From assembly GCA_027484315.1 (NCBI GenBank), contig JAIXTE010000073.1:1-64000 (forward strand): 64,000 nucleotides of DNA, written 5' to 3'. Each line of letters begins with the position of its first letter. Positions within the stretch are counted from its first letter, which is position 1. Under the pieces are notes generated by a model. That model was not told the DNA's origin, did no database searches, and worked only from the letters and a program-made list of their open reading frames with translations. The position numbers and the translations under genes are program-made. Positions 30,820 to 40,556 of this stretch are shown here, piece by piece. This DNA is from Burkholderiales bacterium (lineage in GTDB: Bacteria > Pseudomonadota > Gammaproteobacteria > Burkholderiales > Burkholderiaceae_B).

Positions 30820-32325
30820 TTAATCTTCAAATTCCAGCTCGGAAGCCTGGAACACCTGATTGGCATCCAGCACACCCTTCACTTCGACGCGGTCACCATT
30901 GCTCAACTGCGACAGATTTCCGTCTTTGAAACGCGTGCTCTGAACAGAAACCCGTGTACCGTTCAATGTGAATTCCCGGGCCGCACTGTTGTAGTTGGAG
31001 ACCACACCTTCCATCTCGAACCGGTTACCGGAAAAATCCCGGTCGTTGTCGTCGCCGTCATTTTCATCGTCATCATTCATGCTGACCGATTTACACTCAA
31101 CCTTACTGGCGACAATCACACCATTATTCAGAACACCCTTGACTTCAACATACGGCGTAGAGCCCGTTGTCGAAATACCGCAGACATTGGTTGTGCCCTG
31201 ATTGATTGCACGTGAGAACTCCACTGCTTGTCCCTGAATTGTGAAGGTCAACTTGTTGACACCGCTTGAATAGGCTCCATTGCCTGCAACGCCATAAAAC
31301 TCGTAACGACCACCCCGGCTGCTTTCCCGGGCTTCTTCAGTTTCCACTTTTGTGGCCATCAGCACACCGTTGCTCAACACACCTTTCACTTCAACACGAT
31401 TGCCCACAGCCAGTGTTGTTAAACCTTCATAGCGAGCTGCAGACACATCAATGGTCAAGCCGGCCAGCGTGAATGTGGCGGGGTTCTGGTCACCGGCGTC
31501 GGATTCCACAAAACCGGTCACTTCAACCTGGTCTGTGCGGGTATTGAGCTTGTTCTGTATACCCTTGACCAGAACCGAGTTGGCAAGAATTGTGGCACTG
31601 CCATTCATTGCATAAACCGGATCTTGTGTGGCCTTGAAGCGAACTGCTACGCCGTTGGCGAGAGTACCCTGTACCATCACACCGGTGTAGTTCACCGTCA
31701 GGTCACCGATGGTGAATGTTTTTGCTGTGGTGTCCAGGTTGCTTACCAAGCCACGGCCTTCAATACCGGATTCAAGTGATGCCTTGCCGGTTTGCTCTTC
31801 CACCAGCGAGGCCACGTACAACCCATCAGCCTGGCGAACGGCGTACACTTCAACATAATCGCCAGCCAGAATTTGGGCCAGGCTGCCGGGCACGGAAGAC
31901 GATTCGGTTTTAAACACGGTTGTGGTGTCGACTGAAAAATCCTGACCCAACAAAGAGAAAGTATTTGCGCCAACGGATTGAACAGGGCCTGAGAACTCGC
32001 GAATCAGATTGATTTGAGTGGCCGTGCCTGTCAGGCCATCTGCATTGGTATCACCTGCCACCAGAACCACCTGCCCCAAGCCCAGTTTGCTTTGCGGGAA
32101 TGTGTGCCCATCTTCATCGGTTACGGTTGAACCCAGTGTGGACATGCGCACGCCATTCACAACCACCGATCCAAGGCCTTGCACTGTACCCAACAATTGG
32201 GTCGACGCTGGGCTCGTGTTGGTACCATTGGATGCAGTGCTGGAGCCACCACCGCCGCCACAGGCTGCAAGGACAAGGCTGGTTGAAAAAGCCACAGCGA
32301 GAGAAATTGGCAATTGTCGATTCAT
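30820..32325 (-). CDS. DUF5666 repeat lipoprotein
   Basis: A 501-residue protein. A lipoprotein signal ends in the lipobox LVLAAC with a Gly/Ser-rich linker after it, so it is probably anchored to the membrane from the periplasmic side. The mature part is a chain of similar small beta domains, each with a turn such as VEVKGVLSNGVLMATKVE, VEVKGVLNNGVIVASKVE and VEVKGVLDANQVFQASELE; this is the DUF5666 repeat. An acidic stretch (NDDDENDGDDNDRD) lies near residue 420 and could bind cations. Function is unknown. Box F lies 48 bp upstream. Confidence 0.8.
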   Translation of the reverse strand: MNRQLPISLAVAFSTSLVLAACGGGGGSSTASNGTNTSPASTQLLGTVQGLGSVVVNGVRMSTLGSTVTDEDGHTFPQSKLGLGQVVLVAGDTNADGLTGTATQINLIREFSGPVQSVGANTFSLLGQDFSVDTTTVFKTESSSVPGSLAQILAGDYVEVYAVRQADGLYVASLVEEQTGKASLESGIEGRGLVSNLDTTAKTFTIGDLTVNYTGVMVQGTLANGVAVRFKATQDPVYAMNGSATILANSVLVKGIQNKLNTRTDQVEVTGFVESDAGDQNPATFTLAGLTIDVSAARYEGLTTLAVGNRVEVKGVLSNGVLMATKVETEEARESSRGGRYEFYGVAGNGAYSSGVNKLTFTIQGQAVEFSRAINQGTTNVCGISTTGSTPYVEVKGVLNNGVIVASKVECKSVSMNDDDENDGDDNDRDFSGNRFEMEGVVSNYNSAAREFTLNGTRVSVQSTRFKDGNLSQLSNGDRVEVKGVLDANQVFQASELEFED

Positions 32326-32372
32326 TTTTGATTCCGGTTAGATTCAACGAATCGGCAGAATGCCGGGCAAAA

Positions 32373-32388
32373 ATTAAGAGATCCTTAA
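32373..32388 (-). promoter_or_regulatory. PmrA/QseB-like box F before the DUF5666 gene
   Basis: Minus strand TTAAG-GATCTC-TTAAT, half-sites 11 bp apart, 48 bp before the start at 32325. It has the same form as box G (TTAAG-N6-TTAAT). Confidence 0.6.
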
Positions 32389-32407
32389 ACAACTGAACAT
32401 CCGAAAT

Positions 32408-33655
32408 TCAAGGTAAAAGTCCCATGGCCTGTAGATAGGCAGACACCTTGGCCGCATGCTCAATTGTCGCTTTGCTGTTCAGGCGATTGGCTTCGATTGC
32501 GGTCTGTTCCAACCGAATCAATGTGGCCAGATCGGTTTCGCCCAATTCAAATGCCTTTTTATGTAACTCGTACACTTTCTGGGACAGATTGGCTTGTGCT
32601 GTGGCTGCAAGTCTCAGTCGAGAAAACAATTCAAGCTCACTTTCTGCAAGTCGGCTTTTTGAGCCCAAATTGCGTTGTGTGTTCAGCAACCGCATGTTTG
32701 CTGCCGTTTCGTTGGCTTGAGCTTCCAGCACACGGCTTTTGTACTCAGAAGAACTACCCAACGGAATTCGTGTTGAAAGTACCAGCGACTTGTCTTGCCC
32801 ACTGAAAAAGGCTGCCCGCTCCGAAATCAATGCCAGGCCTATTTCCGGATTGGGCCTGGACTGTGTGGCTGTCAGCTTTTTCTGCGACTGGTTCAAGCCA
32901 AGCTGTGCTTGCGCGAGTTTCAGGCTTGGGTGATCGGCAACAGTCACACCTTCAGACATTGATGCACTTTCCGGCAAATACTTCTCATCTGGGCTGGCTT
33001 GCAAACCTACACCAGCAAAGTAACTGGCCTTTGCCTGTTCACGCAAGCCAATTGCTCGTGCCTGCTCAGCTTCGGCTTGCGACAACAACACACGCGTTTG
33101 CATCAAGTCGGTTTCAGCAAGCTCACCCGCATTGACCCGCTTGTTCACGCTGGCAAGTAGATCAGTGACCGAAGCGTAGCGAAGCTTGGCAATGTCGACA
33201 TCCACTTGGGCGGCCTGAAGATCCCACACCAGCTGGCGAACCTGGCCGGCAATTTCGAGTTTCGTCTGCTCTAGCTGTAGGTGTGCCTCCTGAATTTCAG
33301 CATCACGAACGGCCTGCGTGGACGACTTCTCATTCCAGTTCCACACCGGTGCAGACACACCCAGTGTCATTTCCCGCAGTCCCTGATCATTGTGAAGTGA
33401 ATCCGTACGGTATGCGCCTTCCAGCGTGAGAGGCTGCGAAGTCAGCGAACTGGCGGCCTCTCGGCGAGAGGTCAACGATTGAATCCTGTCTTGTGCCGCC
33501 TTGATCTCTGGACTGAGTAAGAGTGCAGATTGATACGCATCATTCACTGTTTGCTCTAGGGAAGTGGTGCTAACAGTTTGGGCAAATGAGAGCCCCTGCA
33601 CCAATGAAAAAAGAATACTGAAACAAATAAATCTGGAAGCTGTCGAGCTTGTCAT
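32408..33655 (-). CDS. TolC/CzcC-type outer-membrane efflux protein
   Basis: A 415-residue protein with a signal peptide (1-25). Long helices with heptad Ala/Gln/Leu patterns (for example LSQAEAEQARAIGLREQAKASY and LKLAQAQLGLNQSQKKL) and two OEP repeats match the CzcC/CusC/TolC family. It forms the outer-membrane duct for the RND pump encoded upstream in the same operon. It is the last gene of the operon, separated from the kinase by 13 bp; elsewhere this component usually comes first. Confidence 0.88.
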   Translation of the reverse strand: MTSSTASRFICFSILFSLVQGLSFAQTVSTTSLEQTVNDAYQSALLLSPEIKAAQDRIQSLTSRREAASSLTSQPLTLEGAYRTDSLHNDQGLREMTLGVSAPVWNWNEKSSTQAVRDAEIQEAHLQLEQTKLEIAGQVRQLVWDLQAAQVDVDIAKLRYASVTDLLASVNKRVNAGELAETDLMQTRVLLSQAEAEQARAIGLREQAKASYFAGVGLQASPDEKYLPESASMSEGVTVADHPSLKLAQAQLGLNQSQKKLTATQSRPNPEIGLALISERAAFFSGQDKSLVLSTRIPLGSSSEYKSRVLEAQANETAANMRLLNTQRNLGSKSRLAESELELFSRLRLAATAQANLSQKVYELHKKAFELGETDLATLIRLEQTAIEANRLNSKATIEHAAKVSAYLQAMGLLP

Positions 33656-33668
33656 GACATTGACCTAG

Positions 33669-35132
33669 TTAAATTGGAGAGTGCGTGTTTGCGGCCGTTG
33701 GTTGAATCCATGCACCTTCAAGTTCGAAGGCAAATCCCACACCTTGACCGCCGATTCCTTCGCACACCAAGATCGATGTGCCGTGCAGTTCAGCGACTTC
33801 CTTGCAAATGGAAAGTCCGAGACCAGAGCCCTTGGTTTGATTGGGCCTGGCCCGAAAGAAACGATTGAATATCAGCGCCCGTTGATCAGCAGGAATGCCC
33901 GGGCCGTTGTCCATCACCGAGATGCGAACTCTGGCCTTTTCTGGATCAACTGCTGTAGACAGGCAGGCCACTGTGACCTGGACTTCACCGCCCGGCACAT
34001 TGTAGGTAATCGCATTGTTCACCAGGTTCCGAATCAACAACTCAATCGCTGTGGGATAACCCTTGAGTAACACAGAGGCCAGGGAACGATTCTGTTGATC
34101 CGCCGAACTGTCATTGAATGACAGTGACACCTTTCTGAATTCTGCATGTGCACGTTCCAGTGAAAAAACATCTATCACTGTGTTCTGGATATCCAGCTTT
34201 TCCATCGGTGCGGATCGTGCAGCCATGCCATCCGATTTCGACAAAGCAAGCAACTGGTTGATCATGCGGGAGCAGCGATCCACACCTTCAAGGGTGTCCA
34301 CCATGACCTCGCTTTCCATCGCCTGTTGGGGTGCAGTCAGTTTTTGTAGCAACTGGATATTGGCCTTGACCCCGGCAAGTGGTGTTCTCAACTCATGTGC
34401 GGCATCCGCAGTGAAACGCTTTTCACGGGCAACCCCCGCCTGAATGCGTTCAATTGCGGAATTGAGGGCTTGCAGAAGTGGCTCTATTTCCAATGGGACA
34501 TCGTCAATTTCGACCCGATTCAGATTTTTTGTATCCAGTGTATCCACCTGATCCACACAACGTTTGACGGGCCCAAAGGCCTTGGTCACAATCAGCCGAA
34601 CCCCAAGATAACCAAGGGGCAACAAGATGACACTGAACAGCATCAGGCCCACAAAAAAATGGGCTGAAATTTCCTGTCGGTGTGTCAATGGTTCGGCAAC
34701 GATGATGCGAAGTATCTTGTTGCGATCCAGAAGATTGAATGTGCGTGAGATTTCACCCTCGGTGTTTTGCCATCCAAAGCCCTCAACATCCAATGGGGCC
34801 AATGGCGTACGGGGTGCATTGGCACTTCGATAACGCAGGTTTCCCTCGCTGTCCCACAGCTGAAACGACAAATACTGCTTGTGAACAGGCGACTCCAGGT
34901 AGTCTTGACCTGCCACATCCGCATTGCCAACTTCCAGCAGTTCGTGCTCGGAAATGAACAGCAGCAAACTGGCGGTTTCAGAAATGGCCATGTCAAACAA
35001 TTCCTGGCTTTCTTTTTCCGCCTGCACGTAAATCACTGCAGCACTCAGACCCCATAACATCAAGACCAATGAGAACAGCATGACGGTGAGTCGCTGCCTC
35101 AGCGACCAACCTGCCTGTGGAACGCCATTCAT
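33669..35132 (-). CDS. QseC-type sensor histidine kinase of the RND operon
   Basis: A 487-residue protein. The ATG at 35132 overlaps the stop of the regulator gene as ATGA; a GTG three codons earlier is possible. TM1 (about 13-35), a 2CSK_N-like periplasmic domain with paired beta strands, TM2 (about 165-187), HisKA with ADAAHELRTPLAGVKAN and HATPase with IRNLVNNAITYNVP, MDNGPGIP and GSGLGLSICKE. It pairs with the regulator at 35129. Because the pump genes flank it, it probably senses periplasmic metal. Confidence 0.94.
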   Translation of the reverse strand: MNGVPQAGWSLRQRLTVMLFSLVLMLWGLSAAVIYVQAEKESQELFDMAISETASLLLFISEHELLEVGNADVAGQDYLESPVHKQYLSFQLWDSEGNLRYRSANAPRTPLAPLDVEGFGWQNTEGEISRTFNLLDRNKILRIIVAEPLTHRQEISAHFFVGLMLFSVILLPLGYLGVRLIVTKAFGPVKRCVDQVDTLDTKNLNRVEIDDVPLEIEPLLQALNSAIERIQAGVAREKRFTADAAHELRTPLAGVKANIQLLQKLTAPQQAMESEVMVDTLEGVDRCSRMINQLLALSKSDGMAARSAPMEKLDIQNTVIDVFSLERAHAEFRKVSLSFNDSSADQQNRSLASVLLKGYPTAIELLIRNLVNNAITYNVPGGEVQVTVACLSTAVDPEKARVRISVMDNGPGIPADQRALIFNRFFRARPNQTKGSGLGLSICKEVAELHGTSILVCEGIGGQGVGFAFELEGAWIQPTAANTHSPI

Positions 35133-35797
35133 ACGCTGCACCCTGTGCCGGTTCTGTAACCTACACCGTGAACTGTCTCAATGATTTTCTTGCCCAGTTT
35201 TTTGCGCAAGTTATGGATATGAACTTCAATGGAATTGCTGTCGATTTCTTCACCCCAGCCATACAGTGCTTCCTCCAGTTGGCCTCGGTTGAATACCTGC
35301 CCGCTGCTGCTCATCAGTGTGTAAAGAATCATGTATTCCTTGCTGGTCAGGGGAATGTCTTTTTCGTTGACCACAGCAATTCGGCGTGAAGGCACAAGAA
35401 ACACATCACCCACTTGCAAACGCTCTTCTGCCCTGCCCTGTGCTCGACGCACAGCCACTCGAATTCTTGCACACACCTCATGCAGGTCAAAAGGTTTGAT
35501 AATGAAATCATCGGCACCGCTATCCAAGTTATAGATCCGATCCGACACGGCTTCCCGTGCAGTCAACACCAGCACCGGGGTGGAAACGCCTGTTCTCCTT
35601 ATCTTTGCAAGCACCTCCTGACCATCCATGTCAGGAAGGCCAAGATCGAGAAGGATGGTGCCATATTGGTGGGTCCGGATGGACAACAGGGCATCGGCAC
35701 CGTTGGTAACCCAATCAACCGCATAACCTTCACTGGCCAGGAATCGCTGGGTGGCTTTGCCGATCAATGGATCATCTTCAATCAATAAAATTCGCAT
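35129..35797 (-). CDS. QseB/PmrA-type response regulator of the RND operon
   Basis: A 222-residue protein with an ATG start. Receiver domain with IEDDP and Asp51 (TILLDLGLPDMDG), followed by the winged-helix domain with RGQLEEALYGW, SNSIEVHIHNLRKKL and GVGYRTG. This is the same subfamily as the regulator at 23406. It lies inside the pump operon between DUF3240 and its kinase. Box G at the operon's promoter suggests positive autoregulation. Confidence 0.95.
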   Translation of the reverse strand: MRILLIEDDPLIGKATQRFLASEGYAVDWVTNGADALLSIRTHQYGTILLDLGLPDMDGQEVLAKIRRTGVSTPVLVLTAREAVSDRIYNLDSGADDFIIKPFDLHEVCARIRVAVRRAQGRAEERLQVGDVFLVPSRRIAVVNEKDIPLTSKEYMILYTLMSSSGQVFNRGQLEEALYGWGEEIDSNSIEVHIHNLRKKLGKKIIETVHGVGYRTGTGCSV

Positions 35798-35809
35798 GGG
35801 TCAAATCCT

Positions 35810-36130
35810 TCAAAATTCGCCGGTTTGCATCAGGGGCTGGATTTGCCACTGAATACCCATGGGTTTGTCTTTCACCATCAGCCCTTCCAGAATTTTGCTT
35901 GCACGGGGCGCGGAGCAAAGCAAGCGCATGGAAACCGTGCGGGCACGGCCAACCACTTTTTCAAATGAGGAATGCAGCTGAGCCTTGCTTCCATATTCAC
36001 TTTCCTGGGAAACCCAGAGCCGCTCGTCATCGGCCAGCAAGGCCAACAACGCAGCAAGCACCCAGTCCAATTCACGCACTGGCAATTGCAAGTTCAGATA
36101 AACCAGATGTTGTGTGTTGTCGATATTCAT
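35810..36130 (-). CDS. DUF3240 (PII-like) accessory protein of the metal efflux operon
   Basis: A 106-residue cytoplasmic protein. The pattern of a C-terminal MGIQWQIQPLMQTGEF strand after a GRARTVSMRLLCSAP strand matches DUF3240, a small ferredoxin-like/PII-like domain seen next to CusA/CzcA pumps. Its start overlaps the RND pump stop by 4 bp (ATGA). It may sense metal or modulate the pump; this is not proven. Confidence 0.75.
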   Translation of the reverse strand: MNIDNTQHLVYLNLQLPVRELDWVLAALLALLADDERLWVSQESEYGSKAQLHSSFEKVVGRARTVSMRLLCSAPRASKILEGLMVKDKPMGIQWQIQPLMQTGEF

Positions 36131-39100
36131 GGAGTCACCTCGGACAAATCAGAATCATTGATTCCAAAGCGCTTGAAAAGCGTGGGCATCAGGATAAGCG
36201 TCAACAAGGTAGAGCTGACCAAGCCGCCAATGACAACAATGGCCAATGGCTTTTGAATTTCAGAGCCTGGGCCTGTGGCAAACAGCAGCGGAATCAAACC
36301 CAGCGCAGCGATGCTTGCTGTCATCAACACTGGGCGAAGGCGTCGAACCGTGCCTTTGCGAACCACGTCATTGATGTCCATTCCTTCGTTGATCAGGTTA
36401 TTGAACTCGGTTAAAAGCACCAGTCCATTGAGCACTGCAATGCCCATCAGCGCAATGAAACCAACGGCTGCTGGAACTGACAGGTATTCACCGCTCAGGG
36501 TCAGGCCAAACACACCACCCACCATGGCAAAAGGTATGTTGCTGATCACCAGCACCGATTGGCGCACATTGCCCAAAGTAAAAAACAGGATCAAGAGAAT
36601 CAGGCCAAGCGAAATGGGCACCACGGTCAGCAATCGTGCCGACGCACGTTGCTGGTTTTCAAACTGCCCACCCCAAGTCACGCGGTAACCTGCAGGCAGG
36701 GCAACGTCGCTCGCGAACCTGGCTTTTGCTTCTTCCACAAAGCCAACCAGGTCACGACCACGCACATTGGAACGCACCACTGTCATCCTTGATGCATTTT
36801 CACGGTCAATCCTGACCGGCCCGGCGCTTGAACTTAAAGTGGCAATACTGGACAAGGGCACCAGTTGCCCCTTGTCATTGGGCAATTGAACTTGCGCAAG
36901 ATTGCTTTCACTCGGGTTTGCAGAGCGCACAAGAATCGGAGAACGCCGAATGCCTTCCTGGACTTCACCAGCCCGTACACCCTCGACCATCTGGCGCAAT
37001 AGGTTTTGTACACCCATGATGTCGAACCCGGCCAAGCCAGCCGTATTGGCATCCAGGTGAACCTGGAGGTATTCAACCCCATCAGCCTGGCTGGTTTGCA
37101 CATCTTCCGAACCGGGAATACTTTCCAACATCTGCACGGTTTTTTCAGCCAGTGCGTTCAAGGTGTTCAAATCAGGACCGAACAGTTTCACAGCCAGATC
37201 CCCGCGCACCCCCGACAACATTTCACTGGTTCGCATTTCAATGGGCTGTGTGAAGCCCACATTGATGCCAGGCACACCGGCTACCGCGTCACGGATTGAA
37301 TCGATGAGCTCAGCCTTGGTCTTGAAACGCCAGGACTCAGCGGGCTTCAGCACCATGAATGTGTCCGTTTCATTCAGACCCATGGGGTCAAGTCCCAACT
37401 CGTCTGATCCAACACGTGCAACGATGCGCTCCACTTCAGGAACAGCTTCAAGAATGGCCTTCTGAAGCCTTAGATCAATGGCCACCGATTCACCCAGAGA
37501 AATCGAAGGCAGCTTCTCAACCTGCATGATGATGTCGCCCTCATCCAGTGTGGGAATGAAAGACTTTCCAACAACACCAAGCGACAACACGGCCAAAACC
37601 AGCGACAACAATGAACCGATGTAAACCAGTTTGCTGCGCCCAAGAACCTGACCCAAAAACCGGTCAAAACGGGATTCAAGCCACACCACCAGGCGTGGTG
37701 TGTGATGATGCCCCTGTTTCAAGGCAATGCTGCACAGCACAGGAATCACGGTCAGTGACAACAGCAGCGAACAACCCAGAGCAAAAACAATGGTCAAAGC
37801 CACAGGCGCAAACAGTTTGCCTTCCAGGCCTTCCAGCGTGAGCAAGGGAAGGAACACGGTCATGATGATCAGAATGCCGGCAGTGATGGGCACAGCCACT
37901 TCCGCACTGGCCTTGTAGATCTGGTGGATGAAATGGCTGTTGCCAGCCTGACCTGAACCCTGACGCGCCTCGATGTTTTCAACGATCACCACTGCGGCGT
38001 CCACCAGCATGCCGATGGCAATTGCAAGGCCACCGAGAGACATCAAATTGGCAGACAAGCCGACCAAGCGCATACACAGGAAGGTGCCCAATGCGGACAA
38101 AGGCAATATTGCCGCCACAACCAGCGCGGAACGAAGATTTCCCAGGAACACCACCAACAGGACGAGCACCAGCACAATCGCTTCCATCAATGCTTTGCTG
38201 ACGGTACCCACCGCCCTGTTGACCAAATTTCCCCGGTTGTAAAACGGCTTGATGGTGGTGCCGCTGGGCAGGCTCTTTTCAATTTCAGCCAAGCGGCTTT
38301 CAACCTGCTCAACCAGCAAGCGTGCGTTGGCACCTCGCAGGCCCAGCACCAGCCCCTCAACCGCTTCACCTTGCCCGTTTTGTGTCACTGCACCGTATCG
38401 GGACAGGCCATCAATCACCACGGTGGCCACATCGCCCACACGCACCAGCACATTGTTTTTCTCAGCCACGATCAGGTTCGAAAGATCAGCTTCGTTGCGA
38501 ATACGGCCTTCACTTCGAACCAGCAAGGATTCCTCTGTTCTCGTAATTCGACCTGCACCATCATTCTGGTTGTTGCGTTCAATGGCGGTTTGCAAGGCGT
38601 CCACCGTGAGGCCCCGCGCACCCAGTGCTGCAAAATTGGGCTGAACCACGAAAGAGCGAACATATCCACCCAGTGAATTGACATCGGCCACACCCACAAT
38701 ATTGCGCAACTGGGGACGAATCACCCAATCCAGCAAACTGCGCTTTTCCTCCAGTGAGGCATCGCCTTCAATGGTGAACATGAACATTTCACCCAGCGGT
38801 GTGGTCACTGGAGCCAAGCCGCCGGACACATTGCCTGGCAAGGCATCAAATGCAGCAGCCAAACGATCACCCACCTGCTGGCGGGCCCAGTAAATGTCTG
38901 TTCCTTCTACAAAATCAATGGTGATGTCGGACAAGGCGTATTTCGATTGAGACCGCAACACGGTTTGTCCCGGGATACCCAACATTTCCTGCTCAACCAG
39001 GGCAGTGACGCGGCTTTCCACTTCCTCTGGTGTCATGCCCGGTGCCTTGAGAATGATCTTCACCTGCGTGGCTGACACATCCGGGAATGCATCAATTGGC

Positions 39101-39198
39101 AAACCCTGGAAAGCCCAGCCACCCGCCAGCACCAACACCAGCGCAAATAAACCTGTTAACAGCCTTTGTGACAAGGCCATTGCAATGAATCGATTCAT
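36127..39198 (-). CDS. Heavy-metal RND efflux pump (CzcA/CusA family)
   Basis: A 1023-residue inner-membrane pump of full length, with 12 helices in two halves and two large periplasmic loops. HME-RND features: DAFPDVSATQVKI near the start, SLGGLAIAIGMLVDAAVVIVENIEARQ with the proton-relay Asp of TM4, and GFIALMGIAVLNGLVLL in the second half. The DxAVVIVEN motif with Val rather than the CusA-type variant leans to divalent cations (Co, Zn, Cd, Ni), but copper cannot be excluded. It is the second gene of the operon adaptor-pump-DUF3240-RR-HK-TolC. Confidence 0.93.
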   Translation of the reverse strand: MNRFIAMALSQRLLTGLFALVLVLAGGWAFQGLPIDAFPDVSATQVKIILKAPGMTPEEVESRVTALVEQEMLGIPGQTVLRSQSKYALSDITIDFVEGTDIYWARQQVGDRLAAAFDALPGNVSGGLAPVTTPLGEMFMFTIEGDASLEEKRSLLDWVIRPQLRNIVGVADVNSLGGYVRSFVVQPNFAALGARGLTVDALQTAIERNNQNDGAGRITRTEESLLVRSEGRIRNEADLSNLIVAEKNNVLVRVGDVATVVIDGLSRYGAVTQNGQGEAVEGLVLGLRGANARLLVEQVESRLAEIEKSLPSGTTIKPFYNRGNLVNRAVGTVSKALMEAIVLVLVLLVVFLGNLRSALVVAAILPLSALGTFLCMRLVGLSANLMSLGGLAIAIGMLVDAAVVIVENIEARQGSGQAGNSHFIHQIYKASAEVAVPITAGILIIMTVFLPLLTLEGLEGKLFAPVALTIVFALGCSLLLSLTVIPVLCSIALKQGHHHTPRLVVWLESRFDRFLGQVLGRSKLVYIGSLLSLVLAVLSLGVVGKSFIPTLDEGDIIMQVEKLPSISLGESVAIDLRLQKAILEAVPEVERIVARVGSDELGLDPMGLNETDTFMVLKPAESWRFKTKAELIDSIRDAVAGVPGINVGFTQPIEMRTSEMLSGVRGDLAVKLFGPDLNTLNALAEKTVQMLESIPGSEDVQTSQADGVEYLQVHLDANTAGLAGFDIMGVQNLLRQMVEGVRAGEVQEGIRRSPILVRSANPSESNLAQVQLPNDKGQLVPLSSIATLSSSAGPVRIDRENASRMTVVRSNVRGRDLVGFVEEAKARFASDVALPAGYRVTWGGQFENQQRASARLLTVVPISLGLILLILFFTLGNVRQSVLVISNIPFAMVGGVFGLTLSGEYLSVPAAVGFIALMGIAVLNGLVLLTEFNNLINEGMDINDVVRKGTVRRLRPVLMTASIAALGLIPLLFATGPGSEIQKPLAIVVIGGLVSSTLLTLILMPTLFKRFGINDSDLSEVTP

Positions 39199-39213
39199 GA
39201 TTGTGCGTGTCCC

Positions 39214-40446
39214 TTATTCGGCCCCGAGGCCTTGAAGAACACCCTTGAGAAGCACGGTTCCGCTCGATGCGAGATCACTGTTAGCCTTTAACACGCCAAC
39301 ATTTTTATTGGCTGCACTGGCAGTTTCCTTGATTGCAAACCTGCTGGAAGAAAGGCGTTTTGAACTCACTGCAATGGCCTGGAATCCATCGGCTGACTTC
39401 GCAAAAACATAGGCTTGGCTGCCGATGTAAGCAACAGTGGTGTCGGGCACCTTGAAATCAAAACCAGACAGGTCTGTACCGGCACCTGTTTCCACGCTCA
39501 CGCTGACAAACTGGTTGACCTTGTAACAAGAAAGCGCCTGAGGATTGCTGTTCAACTTCACCCGCACCGGAATGGTTTGGTTGCCCACTGTCAGTTCACT
39601 GCCAATTCCCAGCACAGTGCCAAGTGGCAAGGACTGGCCATTGCAAGCAGTGAAGCGAACCACTTGCCCCGGCTTGATCATGTTTGATTGTTCTGGTGAA
39701 GCGCTCAACTGTAACTCGAGCCCGCCAGGCTTGGTGATCTGCAACAAGGTAGAACCTGGAGCCACCTGCTGCCCCAGCATCCATGTCATGCCAGACAAAC
39801 TGCCGGCCACCGGTGCACGCACCACCAGGTTTGCAGTGATCCGACCAGTCTTCTCGATCTGGCTGATCTCTCCACCGCCTGCACCCATCAATTTAAGCAT
39901 TTGCCTGGAATTCTGATAAGCAGCGTTGGCCATGGTCAACTGGCCCTGGGCTTCAAGCAGGCGGCGCTTGGGAATCAAGCCATCTTCAAACAAGGCCTTA
40001 TCACGGTTCATACCTTGCTGGACCAGGTTCAGTGCAGTGCTGTTTTGAACATGCTCTTGCTGATAGCGCAACCAAGCTTCACTGGTCAACCGAAGCAAGG
40101 GTTCACCCACCTTCACATCGCTGAGGTTGTCTTTGAATATTTCAGCCACAGTGGCAGCATCCATGCTGTTGACTGCAACGCCACCGGCACGGGAAGTGCT
40201 GAACGAACCGTTCAAGGTCATCTCTTTGCCAGCGCGGTTGAGCAACTCGGGCTTCACTGTGACAATGCCTGCACCTTTGATTTGAGCAGCAGTCAAGTTC
40301 AATTGTTGAGACTGCGCCTGCTCAACTGACAAAACCAACCCCAGGAACAGTGCGAATGCGAATCTGAAAAAAATGTCGCTGCGCTTGCAGCTTTTCGACT
40401 TAGGATGCAAGCCAGGGCTGCAGGTGAGTAAAGAACTGGAGTTCAA
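39214..40446 (-). CDS. RND efflux periplasmic adaptor subunit
   Basis: A 410-residue frame with no ATG upstream of the signal-like segment (FRFAFALFLGLVLSVEQAQS), so the start is probably the TTG at 40446 or a nearby rare codon; the N-terminus is uncertain. The rest is a CzcB/CusB-type adaptor: an N-terminal beta/lipoyl half (VGEPLLRLTSEAWLRYQ), a helical hairpin (about 110-170), a lipoyl/barrel return (GRITANLVVRAPVAGSLSGMTWMLGQQVAPGSTLLQI) and a C-terminal membrane-proximal domain. It links pump and TolC-type protein. It is the first gene of the operon, with box G 55 bp upstream. Confidence 0.85.
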   Translation of the reverse strand: MNSSSLLTCSPGLHPKSKSCKRSDIFFRFAFALFLGLVLSVEQAQSQQLNLTAAQIKGAGIVTVKPELLNRAGKEMTLNGSFSTSRAGGVAVNSMDAATVAEIFKDNLSDVKVGEPLLRLTSEAWLRYQQEHVQNSTALNLVQQGMNRDKALFEDGLIPKRRLLEAQGQLTMANAAYQNSRQMLKLMGAGGGEISQIEKTGRITANLVVRAPVAGSLSGMTWMLGQQVAPGSTLLQITKPGGLELQLSASPEQSNMIKPGQVVRFTACNGQSLPLGTVLGIGSELTVGNQTIPVRVKLNSNPQALSCYKVNQFVSVSVETGAGTDLSGFDFKVPDTTVAYIGSQAYVFAKSADGFQAIAVSSKRLSSSRFAIKETASAANKNVGVLKANSDLASSGTVLLKGVLQGLGAE

Positions 40447-40500
40447 TTGAGTTGCATTCCGTGATGTGGATAGGGATGGGACAGAAGGTAGACGCCAAAA

Positions 40501-40516
40501 ATTAAGGCTTCCTTAA
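40501..40516 (-). promoter_or_regulatory. PmrA/QseB-like box G before the RND operon
   Basis: Minus strand TTAAG-N6-TTAAT inside CTTAAGGAAGCCTTAAT, half-sites 11 bp apart, 55 bp before the adaptor start. This is closest to the known PmrA box (CTTAAG-N5-CTTAAG). Confidence 0.65.
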
Positions 40517-40556
40517 GAAATCAAATCTGGTCTTGAAAAACAGGTCGAGTGATGGC

